The notes beneath the pieces were generated by a model. That model was not told the DNA's origin. It made no database searches and saw nothing but the letters and a program-made list of their open reading frames with translations. From the NCBI RefSeq assembly GCF_000002235.5, contig NW_022145601.1:26707228-26771227 (forward strand): a DNA stretch of 64,000 nt. The letters are read 5' to 3'. Each line of letters starts with the position of its first letter. Position 1 is the stretch's first letter. Shown piece after piece: positions 1-11,483 of the stretch. The position numbers were made by a program, and so were the translations under genes. The stretch is from Strongylocentrotus purpuratus. Its lineage: Eukaryota; Echinodermata; Echinoidea; Camarodonta; Strongylocentrotidae.

Positions 1-3000
1 GTTGTGAGCCAGAAAGATGTTATCACTGTGTTTGATGTGAACCCTTCTGGCATTGAGCAGACAATATTCAGTTGTGAGCCAGAAAGATGTTATCACTGTG
101 TTTAATGTGAACCCTTCTGGCACTGAGCAGACAACATGCTGTTGTGAGCCAGAAAGATGTTATCACTGTGTGTAATGATATGAATGTGAACCCTTCTGGC
201 ATTGAGCAGACAATATTCAGTTGTGAGCCAGAAAGATGTTATCACTGTGTTTAATGTGAACCCTTCTGGCACTGAGCAGACAACATTCTGTTGTGAGCCA
301 GAAAGATGCTATCACTGTGTTTGATGTGAACCCTTCTGGCACTGAGCAGACAATATTCTGTTGTGAGCCAGAAAGATGTTATTACTGTATGTAATGATAT
401 GAATGTGTAGCCTTCTGGCACTAAGCAGACAATATTCTGTTGTGAGCCAGAAAGATGTTATCACTGTGTTGAATGTGAACCCTTCTGGCACTGAGCAGAC
501 AATATTCTGTTGTGAGCCAGAAAGATGTTATTACTGTGTTTGATGTGAACCCTTCTGGCACTGAGCAGACAATATTCTGTTGTGAGCCAGAAAGATGTTA
601 TTACTGTATGTAATGATATGAATGTGTAGCCTTCTGGCACTAAGCAGACAATATTCTGTTGTGAGCCAGAAAGATGTTATCACTGTGTTGAATGTGAACC
701 CTTCTGGCACTGAGCAGACAATATTCTGTTGTGAGCCAGAAAGATGTTATCACTGTGTGTAATGATATGAATGTGAACCCTTCTGGCACTAAGCAGACAA
801 TATTCTGTTGTGAGTCAGAAAGATGCTATCACTGTGTTGAATGTGAACCCTTCTGGCACTGAGCAGACAATATTCTGTTGTGAGCCAGAAAGATGTTATC
901 ACTGTGTGTAATGATATGAATGTGAACCCTTCTGGCACTGAGCAGACAATATTCTGCTGTGAGTCATAAAGATGTTATCACGTTGTTTAACGATATGAAT
1001 GTGAACCCTTCTGGCACTGAGCAGACAATATTCTGCTGAGTCATAAAGATGTTATCACTGTGTTTAATGATATGAATGTGAACCCTTCTGGCATTGAGCA
1101 GACAATATTCTGTTGTGAGCCAGAAAGATGTTATGACTGCGTGTAATGATATGAATGTGAACCCTTCTGGCACTGAGCAGACAATATTCTGTTGTGAGTC
1201 AGAAAGATATTATCACTGTGTTGAATGTGAACCCTTCTGGCACTGAGCAGACAATATTCTGTTGTGAGCCAGAAAGATGTTATCACTGTGTTTAATGATA
1301 TGAATGTGAACCCTTCTGGCACTGAGCAGACAATATTCTGCTGTGAGTCATAAAGATGTTATCACGTTGTTTAACGATATGAATGTGAACCCTTCTGGCA
1401 CTGAGCAGACAATATTCTGCTGAGTCATAAAGATGTTATCACTGTGTTTAATGATATGAATGTGAACCCTTCTGGCATTGAGCAGACAATATTCTGTTGT
1501 GAGCCAGAAAGATGTTATGACTGCGTGTAATGATATGAATGTGAACCCTTCTGGCACTGAGCAGACAATATTCTGTTGTGAGTCAGAAAGATATTATCAC
1601 TGTGTTGAATGTGAACCCTTCTGGCACTAAGCAGACAACATTCTGTTGTGAGCCAGAAAGATGTTATCACTGTGTGTAATGATATGAATGTGAACCCTTC
1701 TGGCATTGAGCAGACAATATTCTGTTGTGAGCCAGAAAGATGTTATTACTGTGTTTGATGTGAACCCTTCTGGCATTGAGCAGACAATATTCAGTTGTGA
1801 GCCAGAAAGATGTTATCACTGTGTTTGATGTGAACCCTTCTGGCACTGAGCAGACAACATTCTGTTGTGAGCCAGAAAGATGTTATCACTGTGTGTAATG
1901 TGAACCCTTCTGGCACTGAGCAGACAATATTCTGTTGTGAGCCAGAAAGATGTTATCACTGTGTGTAATGATATGAATGTGAACCCTTCTGGCACTGAGC
2001 AGACAACATTCTGTTGTGAGCCAGAAAGATGTTATCACTGTGTGTAATGATATGAATGTGAACCCTTCTGGCACTGAATAGACAATATTCTGTTGTGAGT
2101 CAGAAAGATGTTATCACTGTGTGTAATGATATGAATGTGAACCCTTCTGGCATTGAGCAGACAATATTCTGTTGTGAGCCAGAAAGATGTTATCACTGTG
2201 TGTAATGTGAACCCTTCTGGCACTGAGCAGACAATATTCTGTTGTGAGCCAGAAAGATGTTATTACTGTGTTTGATGTGAACCCTTCTGGCATTGAGCAG
2301 ACAATATTCAGTTGTGAGCCAGAAAGATGTTATCACTGTGTTTGATGTGAACCCTTCTGGCACTAAGCAGACAACATTCTGTTGTGAGCCAGAAAGATGT
2401 TATCACTGTGTGTAATGTGAACCCTTCTGGCACTGAGCAGACAACATTCTGTTGTGAGCCAGAAAGATGTTATCACTGTGTGTAATGATATGAATGTGAA
2501 CCCTTCTGGCACTGAGCAGACAATATTCTGTTGTGAGCCAGAAAGATGTTATCACTGTGTGTAATGATATGAATGTGAACCCTTCTGGCACTGAATAGAC
2601 AATATTCTGTTGTGAGTCAGAAAGATGTTATTACTGTATGTAATGATATGAATGTGAACCCTTCTGGCACTGAGCAGACAATATTCTGTTGTGAGTCAGA
2701 AAGATGTTATCACTGTGTTTAATGATATGAATGTGAACCCTTCTGGCATTGAGCAGACAATATTCTGTTGTGAGCCAGAAAGATGTTATGACTGCGTGTA
2801 ATGATATGAATGTGAACCCTTCTGGCACTGAATAGACAATATTCTGTTGCAAGCCAGAAAGATGCTATCACTGTGTTGAATGTGAACCCTTCTGGAACTG
2901 AGCAGACAATATTCTGTTGTGAGCCAGAAAGATGTTATCACTGTGTTGAATGTGAACCCTTCTGGCACCAAGCAGACAATATTCTGTTGTGAGCCAGAAA

Positions 3001-3360
3001 GATGTTATCACTGTGTGTAATGATATGAATGTGAACCCTTCTGGCACTGAGCAAACAATATTCTGATGTGAGTCAAAAAGATGTTATCACTGTGTTGAAT
3101 GTGAACCCTTCTGGCACTAAGCAGACAATATTCTGTTGCGAGCCAGAAAGATGTTATCACTGTGTTTAATATGAATGTGAACCCTTCTGGCACTGAGCAG
3201 ACAATATTCTGTTGTGAGCCAGAAAGATGTTATCACTGTGTGTAATGATATGAATGTGAACCCTTCTGGCACTGAGCAGACAATATTCTGTTGTGAGTCA
3301 GAAAGATGTTATCACTGTGTTTAATGATATGAATGTTAACCCTTCTGGCACTGAGCAGAC
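1..3360. repeat. Higher-order minisatellite, 69-79 bp units, about 45 copies
   Basis: The whole stretch is a head-to-tail array of one unit containing GTGAGCCAGAAAGATG, ATCACTGTG and AACCCTTCTGGCACTGAG, and ending ACAATATTCTGTT. Short units (69-70 bp) join ACTGTGTT directly to GAATGTGAAC. Long units (about 79 bp) insert TAATGATAT between them. Long and short units are arranged in larger periods: 957 and 1341 are 384 bp apart, 1744 and 2261 are 517 bp apart, and 381 and 600 are 219 bp apart. Each unit holds an inverted pair GCCAGAA and TTCTGGC about 30 bp apart. Open frames here are by-products of the repeat and encode nothing recognisable. Confidence 0.97.
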
Positions 3361-3986
3361 GATAGGGACTTTTCGATTTGCACTTTCATAAGTGGACTTC
3401 GACGTATGCGGACATTTTTAAGCAGGGTTGACGAGGCACGCTGACTTTTGTTCGTTACCTTTTCGATTTTATACAACTACGACGCTTGCTTAGTAAGCGC
3501 GAAACGCCAACGAATAGCTAAAATGGCACTGTTCTCAAGAAATATGCTGAAGCAAATTAGCGTTGCATGAATAAAATGTGTTCATTTCATGAATTATTCT
3601 GCTTAGTGAGCGCAAAATTCGATCGAAAAGCTAAAGATTCAACACACCGAATTCGGTGCATGGGACTGATCTCGGAAATTATGCTGCAACAAATTGGCGA
3701 TGCACAAACAAAATGTGTTCTTTTAATGAATTATTCTGCAACAATTTTGATTTAGGTGAAATTACAGACACGAAAATGTGTTAATTTAAGAGAATTCATG
3801 CTCCACCACTCTCTGCTTCTAGAATTAGGTCAATTGGGTCCATTTTGTGACTTCAGTTCGATGTTTCGTGCCTACAAAAGATAGCTTGTATCGTCACAGT
3901 TTGGGAACGACGGCAAAACAAGGGCGAACGCGTTCGAGAATTCTGCTACGAACGATGAGCTCGTCGATGCGCATGAGCACTGCTTC
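3361..3986. other. Insertion inside the minisatellite, with an internal duplication
   Basis: The array stops after GAGCAGAC at 3360 and resumes with AATATTCTG at 3987. These are exactly the two halves of one unit, so this 626-bp non-repeat block sits inside a single unit without phase loss. It contains two diverged copies of a segment of about 137 bp: ATGCTGAAGCAAATTAGCG near 3543 against ATGCTGCAACAAATTGGCG near 3680, each followed by AAAATGTGTTC and GAATTATTCTGC. No terminal inverted repeats or coding potential were seen. Confidence 0.7.
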
Positions 3987-4110
3987 AATATTCTGTTGCG
4001 AGTCAGAAGGATGTTATCACTGTGTTTGATGATATGAATGTGAACCCTTCTGGCACTGAGCAGACAATATTCTGTTGTGAGCCAGAAAGATGTGATCGCT
4101 GTGTTCGTAT
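3987..4110. repeat. Resumed end of the minisatellite
   Basis: About one and a half further units of the 1-3360 array follow, with the same CCCTTCTGGCACTGAGCAG core. The array then decays at GTGATCGCTGTGTTCG into unique sequence. Confidence 0.9.
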
Positions 4111-4597
4111 AGTCTAGTTACCAAATTTACAAGCTCAACCGCCATTGTCTTCCGTTTGTGAGTCTATTCACAATACCTAAACAGACACACGCAGTCCGAA
4201 TTGCATGTGCAGATTCTATGCACCGTCGCCATTGGTTTGGCTGAGCGGCGCCCACGCCTCCCTACTAAGCTGATCCGAAACGGGGGGGGGGGGGGGGGGG
4301 GGGGGGAGAGTATTTTCAAACTGTAATAACTTGTCATCCCTTGGGTCCAGCGAAAAAATAAGCACATGGATATAACCCCGTATATAATCCTTACGACTGG
4401 GACTACAATATCGGTCTGGGCTCCATTTCTATAAAAAAATGGCAACTTTCGGAGCTGGGATGCAAACAACATTTAAATCGCTGTTTTGACCGAGATATTT
4501 TTAGAATTCCGATATCACACCCCTTTAGAAATATAGAGGTTAATCAGCACTTTTATAGGACACCTCATTTATCGAGTATCACCTTCAGGAAAGCTGG
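4111..4597. other. Unassigned spacer with a 25-base G tract
   Basis: No gene or repeat family is recognised. It contains an uninterrupted run of 25 G at 4282-4306, which could form a G-quadruplex or be a replication-slippage tract. Confidence 0.6.
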
Positions 4598-4604
4598 TTT
4601 GAAT

Positions 4605-6157
4605 CTAACTCCGGGAAGCTCCAACACCGGCGCCGCAGGCGTCGGAGCTTCGGTAAAACTCGTCGTGGGGGATTCTAAAAAAGCCGATTCGGTAACATTA
4701 TTGTTAAATCTCAAAAGGGAGTACTTACAATTTTTACATCATAGGGTGCACAAATTCTCAGGGCATAATAATGATCGCTTGAATTCATAATTTGAAGAAG
4801 TCTTCGATGGGAAAAAAGGATATTCAGAGTCCTACACAAACGATTCTTCCATGTCGCAGCGTCGATTCAAAATGGCGAAGAGACAGTACGCATGCGCGGC
4901 AGAGCCGCAGAAAGTATGAATATTCATGCTATCGAGCGCAGATCGCTCGAAATTGCTGAATATGCACGACTCGAACAAACAGAGAGCCCTTCTCAACCTT
5001 TGTTCGAGTCGTGCATATTCAGCAATTTCGAGCGATCGGCGCTCGATAGCATGAATATTCATACTTTCTGCGGCTCTGCCGCGCATGCGTACTGTCTCTT
5101 CGCCATTTTGAATCGACGCTGCGACATGGAAGAATCGTTTGTGTAGGGCTCTGAATATCCTTTTTTTCTATCGAAGACTTCTTCAAATTATGAATTCAAG
5201 TGATCATTGTTATGCCCTGAGAATTTGTGCACCCTATGATGTAAAAATTGTAAGTAGAGTAAAGGAGCCCGTAATCGGCCAGCTCCAGTTTTCGGCCGAT
5301 TGGTTGGATACAAGGTAAAATCACTCTAAAATACATCGCATAATAGCATAACACATATCCCACACATACCATACCATGCCAGTGTCACTGAAGAACCACA
5401 TTTGCAATGGAAAATATATCCTAAAATATCACATTTTAGCGATGTAATCGCCGGTCCCGCTACCCAAATCTGAAAAATCGAGTATCTTACGCGTGTCTGT
5501 AAGAAATATGGGTACCATAAAATGAGCTTTATTTCAAGTATTTTTCAGATTTAAAGCCCGATTTTGTGCTAGTCGCAAGCTCAAAAGTATGTCATCGCAT
5601 GTATTTAAATCAATGCAGCCGCACACCGCGACGTACACACGATATCTCTGTCTAATTCAGATTCCAACTTCCGATCACCGCTGTGCCCGTCTTCGGCCAG
5701 GCGAGCACCAGGGAGCTCCGGCGTGGGATACCTGCTCCGCCCGTTTGTGCTGTACATCAGCGCGGAAACGCACGGCGCGCGCGAGCGCTTCCTATTGACT
5801 TTGTACATGCGGCCGTAAACTGAAACGCTCAGCCGATAACGGGCTCCAAAACAGTGAAAATTGAAATGAATATTGTCATGGCAATTCGTGATTTTTTTCT
5901 GGGATTCTTTTTTTGTTTAAATAATAATAATATTTGCTTCATGATTTGAACAAGAAATGATAATAAATAGGAAGTAAAGAGTCCTAAAAATAGGATTTTG
6001 TCTTAAGTGGCCGAAAACGGGCTCCTTTACTCTAGACCTACTCCCTTTTCAGATTTAACAATAATGTTACCGAAACGGCTTTTTTAGAATCCCCCACGAC
6101 GAGTTTTACCGAAGCTCCGATGCCTGCGGCGCCGGTGTTGGAGCTTCCCGGAGTTAG
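4605..6157. mobile_element. Foldback (long palindromic) transposable element
   Basis: The left arm (4605 to about 4990) is reverse-complementary to the right arm (about 4990-5256 plus 6041-6157). The centre lies near 4990, so the element is a giant hairpin with arms of about 390 bp. Its tips are CTAACTCCGGGAAGC and the reverse complement. It is flanked by TTTGAAT at 4598-4604 and 6158-6164, a target-site duplication of 7 (or 8) bp. The right arm is split by a second element at 5257-6038. Because both arms read alike, near-identical open frames appear on the two strands; they are mirror images, not genes. No transposase is present, so it must be non-autonomous. Confidence 0.88.
5257..6038. mobile_element. 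TA-flanked MITE nested in the foldback arm
   Basis: The left end reads GAGTAAAGGAGCCCGTAAT and the right end contains CGGGCTCCTTTACTC, an inverted match. Removing 5257-6038 and one TA rejoins GTAAGTACTCCC, which is exactly what the undisturbed left arm shows in reverse complement near 4717-4730. The target was therefore TA, as for Tc1/mariner-type elements. The right end carries six extra bases (TAGACC) beyond the symmetric repeat. Internal copies of GGCCGAT and GGGCTCC recur. No transposase is seen. Confidence 0.82.
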
Positions 6158-6290
6158 TTTGAATCTTGATTTTGTAATTTTGTGTGACCGCGCAATGCAC
6201 CAAGATGCCATAGGGTATAGGCATGCGTGCAATCTCTATGGAAAGGATTTCAGCACACAACATCGGGTGCGCGAGCAGACACCCATCTCC

Positions 6291-6350
6291 ACCTATCTCC
6301 AGGGAGCTCCGACGCCTTCGCTTCGGCGTCGGAGCTCCCTCGAGATAGGT
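6291..6350. repeat. 60-base near-perfect hairpin
   Basis: Arms 6291-6316 and 6325-6350 match at 25 of 26 positions around an 8-base loop TTCGCTTC. The stem contains GGGAGCTCCGACGCC and is far more GC-rich than its surroundings. It lies 130 bp outside the foldback element, whose arms also contain GGCGTCGGAGC. Confidence 0.85.
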
Positions 6351-6845
6351 GCCGCTGAACACTGCGAAAGAACACTAGGCCTACTCACTAGACATTCAGA
6401 CATTAGACCTTAGATCTACTCCTTAGGCTGACGACAAGACTTCTTGTCAATGATTGAAAATTTATCCGTATACTACATACAAATACATACCTAGACTCTA
6501 TACCAGTTCAAACTCAGACGAGTATTGCTGATTATGGAGGACCAACTTGATAATTGATGCTGTTGCTTCAGCTCCATGCATGTACTTGCACGTGGAATTG
6601 CGGTTCGATACGATCCTTGAATGAAACAACAGAACAATAAGTAGAAATCAGCGGAGGTTATAGTGTCTCCAAGACTTCAAATCAAAAAGGAAAAACAGAT
6701 TAGCACCGCAGGTGCATCCGGTGTATGTTTTTAAAGCTAGCTAATGGCACCGTGCCCATATTTTTTCAACCAAATAATGGCCTAAATCATGTTAAAGCTC
6801 AAGACTTGCTCTTTACTCTCATACATAACACATGCCTAATTTTTT

Positions 6846-6879
<34 letters not shown>

Positions 6880-7027
6880 GTTTTATAATCAAACACAAAT
6901 TGGCAACTCTGTACGGTGACATATTTTGTGAGGTCCCTCCAATTAAACTAAATAAAAATTTATATTTTCCCTTATCTTATACCCTGTTTTCATCAACGCA
7001 AAAGGTTGAAGTTATTTGACCTAGTTA
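6351..7027. other. Unassigned spacer with a TCTCGG hexamer run
   Basis: No gene was recognised. A (TCTCGG)n run of about five copies lies at 6846-6879. Confidence 0.6.
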
Positions 7028-7300
7028 CGTGCCCCTCCAATTGTTCAAGTACCCCTAAAGTGCCCCTTTTTACATTGGAAAGTGCCCCCTCTTACATCCG
7101 ATCAGTACCCCTTTTTATTTCTCATATGTGCCTGTTCGGCTGTTTCATATTCCTATAAGTGCCTCTTACTACCTCAGATAATGTTGGGCCCCTTCACTTA
7201 TGATAATTTCTCCTATTCAAAATTGACAGGCGCCCATTTTACTAGGCTATACTATGTCCCTTTTGCAACTAACATCAAGTTCTGTAGAACTTTGCAGGAA
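7028..7300. repeat. Degenerate GTGCCCC array, first block
   Basis: Units of about 28-34 bp built on AAGTGCCCCTTTTTACAT repeat with heavy decay. The same motif forms a second block at 9745-10190, and between the two blocks lie two inserted elements (7684-8130 and 8148-9719). Confidence 0.6.
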
Positions 7301-7683
7301 TTATGAATATGTCATGTATGTCCTATCTGTGAAGTTTAAACGTCAGCAGTGTCCTAATATTCAAATTATGCAAGGACATCCGTTTACTTGCTAGACTTCA
7401 CTGTCAGACACTATTGAGTGACTGACTGTTTTTTTTTTAAACTGATCTGTAAAGGGTACATAAGCATTTGTCTACACCAATAACCCACATCTTGTAATAT
7501 GGTCACAATTAAACTGATTGAATCTGTGCGTAGCACAAAACGTACGACCATTCGGTACAATCATGGTCTGAAAATCAGACTACTACTTACTGATTTGGTA
7601 GAACTGAAGTCGATTCGACAACCAATATTTTCCCACTTAAAGACATTTTTCAAGCCCCCCCCCCTTTTTTTTTAAAGGGAAGT
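7301..7683. other. Unassigned spacer
   Basis: No gene or known repeat was recognised. It ends in a C/T-rich run at 7655-7675 next to the following element. Confidence 0.5.
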
Positions 7684-8130
7684 CAGTGGCGGATCCAGGG
7701 GGGGGGGGTTGGGGGGTTGCAACCCCCCCCCCTTGGGCGGCCCAAAAAAAAAAAAAAAAAAAAAAAAAAGGGAAAAAAAAGAAAAAAAGAAAGAAAAAAA
7801 GAAAGAAAAAAGAACGCACGCTGGAGAGAAACCCTTTCAAGTGCAAATATTGTGAGAAGATATTCAACTCATCTGGTAACTTAACCAAACACATGATAAC
7901 TCTGGATATAACTATGTATTAAACTGTTACTTGATTTAAAAAGACGTTATCATGCACTGCTTTTTATGGTCTCCATTGTGTTAATAGATGCCAGGAAAAC
8001 ATCACTTACGGGGTTCAAATAAACACCCCCCAAAAAATCGGCTCGCCGCTTCGCGGCTCGTGGACGATGCTCCGCATCGTCATTATTTTGGTCAACCCCC
8101 CCCCTTAGCAAAAAGCTAGATCCGCCCCTG
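7684..8130. mobile_element. hAT-like non-autonomous element
   Basis: The ends are CAGTGGCGGATCCAG and, in reverse complement, CAGGGGCGGATCTAG, the CAG-GGCGGATC tip seen on many hAT-type MITEs. Both sides are flanked by GAAGT (7679-7683, 8131-8135), shorter than the 8 bp usual for hAT. The inside holds G and C runs, a long A-rich purine tract and a zinc-finger fragment. Confidence 0.65.
7813..7922 (+). pseudogene. C2H2 zinc-finger fragment inside a MITE
   Basis: One finger is readable: FKCKYCEKIFNSSGNLTKHM, with both cysteines, the Phe and Leu of the hydrophobic core and the first histidine. The second histidine is replaced (MITL). The preceding linker reads HAGEKPF in another frame, so a one-base insertion in the T run near 7835 separates linker from finger. 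This is a decayed piece of a zinc-finger gene, carried in or overrun by the surrounding element. It is too short to assign to a parent gene. Confidence 0.7.
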
Positions 8131-8147
8131 GAAGTTCTAGGTTAGTA

Positions 8148-9719
8148 TAGGATTTCTCGGTCACTTTCGTAAGTTGGCCACACAAATTCATTTTATGTTC
8201 ATTCAATTTCGCCGATTCTGTCACCGCAGCTGTTATTTTTCGTTCAAATTCGTTTTTTAGCATTTAAATTCCTAAAACGATCATTCAAAAACATTTCATT
8301 TTCATTCGAATTAAAACGTGTTTCTTTTTCGTACAATTTTCATTCAATTTAAAGCGAAACGATTTGCGATTACGTAATAGCGTCTTCCGTGAATTCAAAT
8401 TCGTTTCTTTGCATACAGTTTCACAGGTTTTGCAGACAAATTAAACATGTAAATCTTACCCAGTATGATTATATAGAACCCCGCAAGCTTAGTTGTTCCA
8501 TGCTAAATCCATTTCAAATTGTATGGGTTGGTGAGCCACAAACATGTTATTTGTCCTCACTATGGGTGTATAATTATGTATACCCTCTAAATCATCACCA
8601 TTTAGCAACTGAACGATCATGTGTTAAGTAGATAAAAACCTAGCCACATCAATATAGAATAAGCATGGAACTAAGCAAGAGTGTCTTTTTATGAATATGC
8701 AATGATATAAGTGCATGCAAAGTGTGTGTTTACAGACTACGGTTGTATTTATTGGAGTGGCGTACCATAATGGTGGGGGGGGGGCAGGTATCAATACTCT
8801 ATACATTGATTTATTTGTAATGTTTTGTTTTGTTTTGTTTTTGATAATTTATTCGATGTTCGTAATCTCTTTGAAGCCATTTATATTTGTGTTATTATAT
8901 TTAGTCTGTATTGAACATGTTAAGAACAATCTATGAGTATCAGTTCAATCACAATCATAATCACATCAAAATCTGAATCACCATCACACTGAATCGTGAT
9001 CACAGTCACAATTACCATCTCAGTCACACTCGTAATCACCATCTCAATTACAATCACGATCACGCTACACAATCATTAATGAGTTTGATACATTGTATTC
9101 TCACTGCGCGCACATCTCAATAACTCATGTCATGTGGACATAAACTAAAGAATACACGTATACAATATGAAATCTTGATTTGGTTATAATGTTAATATGA
9201 TCATAGTTACTTCATGCATTACATTATCATGTTCGTCTACGTAATATCACTTCCAAAAGATGACCGAGTACGATCAAGTCCGTGATGAGAACATCAGTAA
9301 GATGATGTCCAATCTTATATCTAGAGTTGTTTAACCCTCTACATGTTGACGGGCAAGACATCTAGGCATGTTATATAACTCATTTGTTTAAACATGTGCA
9401 TATACCATGTATACCATAGGTTTCTAAATATAGGCGAATATGAATGAAAACTTTGTTATTTAGAATGACCCAAAGTGAAATTGAATGGTACGGACGTCCG
9501 ATTTGCCATTGTTGACGAAAATGAATGCAAACTGCGCATTTGTAAGCGGTTGTTAAATTGAACGAAAAAAGTGCTAAATCCATTGACCGAATAAGTAAAT
9601 CAAATGAAAAAAGTGTTATTTTGAATGTAATTAACACGCCGGCAGCTTTATTTCGCGAATTTGAATGAACTTTGTATCAAAACGAATGAAAAGCTTACGA
9701 AAGTGACCGAGAAATCCTA
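8148..9719. mobile_element. TA-flanked inverted-repeat element, 1.57 kb
   Basis: The left end TAGGATTTCTCGGTCACTTT and right end AAGTGACCGAGAAATCCTA are perfect inverted repeats flanked by TA (8146-8147, 9720-9721). The similarity continues inward with decay (TTCATTCAATTTCGCC against TTCATTCAAATTCGCG). No transposase frame exists, so it is non-autonomous. Confidence 0.8.
8940..9068. repeat. Degenerate ATCACAATC short repeat
   Basis: Words such as CAATCACAATCATAATCAC and CATCTCAGTCACACTCG follow one another with a 6-base rhythm and an approximate 18-base super-period. It lies inside the 8148-9719 element. Confidence 0.7.
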
Positions 9720-9744
9720 TATTATCTTTCAAATGCCGTTGGAA

Positions 9745-10190
9745 TTTACCTTTTTCATTTTTGGGGCCTGCAAATGGGACATAGTACCTTTAACAAGTGC
9801 CCTTTTCTGTTGTAATAGGTGCCCCTTCCCCTTCTGATAAGTGCCCCCTAGCTAGCTGGCATCTTTGATGAGTGCCACTTCTCCCCTCTAAGAAGTGCCC
9901 CTTTTATTTTGACAAGTGGCCCTTTTTCTTCTAATAAGTGCCCTTTTACCCTACTTATAAATTCCCATTAAACAAAAAATAAGAGCCGTACACTTCCCCT
10001 TCTAATAAATGCCCCATTCTGACACTTCTGATAGATGCCTCTATTAAAATTTCTTAGGTGCCCCCTTTTCCTTCCACAAGTACCCGTTTTTTATTTGTAT
10101 TAGTTCCCCTTTCCATTCTCAAAAGTGCCCCCATTCATCTCAGGTGAGTGCCTTTTTGCAGGTGCCCCCTCCCCAACTTTGAAAGACGCT
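9745..10190. repeat. Degenerate GTGCCCC array, second block
   Basis: About 14 decayed units of roughly 31 bp contain AAGTGCCCCTTTT and TTCTAATAAGTGCCC. The motif matches the 7028-7300 block. Confidence 0.7.
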
Positions 10191-11327
10191 TCGCCGCCCC
10201 TGCATGCCCCAAGGCCAGGGCTCCCTCTCTAGAAAATTTTATAATATTTAAGCTTTCTGCTCTAAAATGAAAACTTTCTACCTGCCAAAGTCAAAGTATC
10301 GTGCTCGTTCGCTACACTCTCTCGGATACATATAGGTACAGGTTCCCCTTGGCGAAACACCGTTTACTAGGAGGCACAGGAACTTCAGGAAGCATAGGGG
10401 CTGATGCTCATATTTATCAGGGGACCGGGAGAATATTAGGCTATTTTGCCTTCACACGATTATAAATAATTCTACAGTATAGAGATAGCTCTCCAGTACT
10501 TTCCTAGTTACACCATTCACAACTCCAATTTTGTAAATTGGTTGCTAAACTCCCTTGCATAATAGTTTCCAATAGAAGAGGTGTATCATAACACTGTAGA
10601 AACCCTGTTAACCAGAGGGGCCTAAAGTGAGAGGCAGATGTTTCCCTCTATCAAGGAGGGGCGGGACAGGAGTATCTTATTTGCCCCGCCCCTCCTTTAC
10701 AAGACTACAATTTTGCAATATAACGATTAGAGATTATCTCTCTAGTCAACTAGTGCAATAAAACAAAGTTTTAACATTTACGCAATACATAAAATCTCGA
10801 TTTTGTCGTTCGCATATTCAAGACAAAAATAGGGAAAATTATTAGCTGGAATTGTTTTGATAATGTATACCTGTATATATATAGCCACTTCTAATATTAG
10901 TTCTACAAACTGAAAAGTATACTCGCTGAACCCAGATCAATTGGTCCACAGAATGTCCTGTTCTGTAAAAGCCAGTCTGATACAAGGGCCCCCGAACGGG
11001 AGAAGTGGTACTTTGCTCTATATAATGAATGTGGGGGAGGGGGGGGGGGGGCGACAACATAAATAATATTGCTGCCATAAACAATTACTGAAACAGAGGA
11101 AATCAGCCAAATTTTAATTGCTTTTGATTGAGTTAGAGTTTTTCATCGTAAGACAAAAATATGTCATAAATCATTTTGCAGTATAACAATGGAAATGATG
11201 TGCTCTTCTTCAAATCTTGGTAGCTATACATTCACTCGAATTATAATAGCTGCAGTGGTCCTTAAAACCGTACACTTTAGAAATAAAGGCTTAAGGATTG
11301 TGGGGCAGAGGCTTTCCTCTCTATAAA
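10191..11327. other. Unassigned spacer with a GC-rich hairpin and G run
   Basis: No gene was recognised. AAGGAGGGGCGGG at 10653-10665 and its exact complement at 10685-10697 form a 13-bp stem with a 19-base loop. A G-rich run lies near 11034-11051. Confidence 0.6.
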
Positions 11328-11475
11328 CAGGCACAGGGGGGGGGGGGCACGGAGGGCACGTGCCCCCCAAAATTTCCAAGATCGGTTGAACTTTTTTAGA
11401 CCCCTCCCCAGGACGTCGATCAATTACATGTATGTGCCCCCCCCCCCCAAACATCAAACTCTGGCTACGGGCCTG
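11328..11475. mobile_element. hAT-type MITE with perfect 8-bp target duplication
   Basis: A 148-bp element begins CAGGCACAGGG and ends CTGGCTACGGGCCTG. It is flanked on both sides by TCTATAAA (11320-11327 and 11476-11483). An exact 8-bp duplication is the hallmark of hAT superfamily insertion. Confidence 0.88.
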
Positions 11476-11483
11476 TCTATAAA

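Noticed and set aside
964..3193. Many similar open frames of 60-73 codons on the minus strand (MPEGFTFISL...)
   Set aside because: They are the minisatellite read in one frame; they share period and stops with the repeat and have no domain.
1..3360. CRISPR-like array of regular repeats
   Set aside because: Units are contiguous with no unique spacers, and the genome is eukaryotic.
4832..5146. Two near-identical 84-codon frames on opposite strands
   Set aside because: A consequence of the palindrome of the foldback element.
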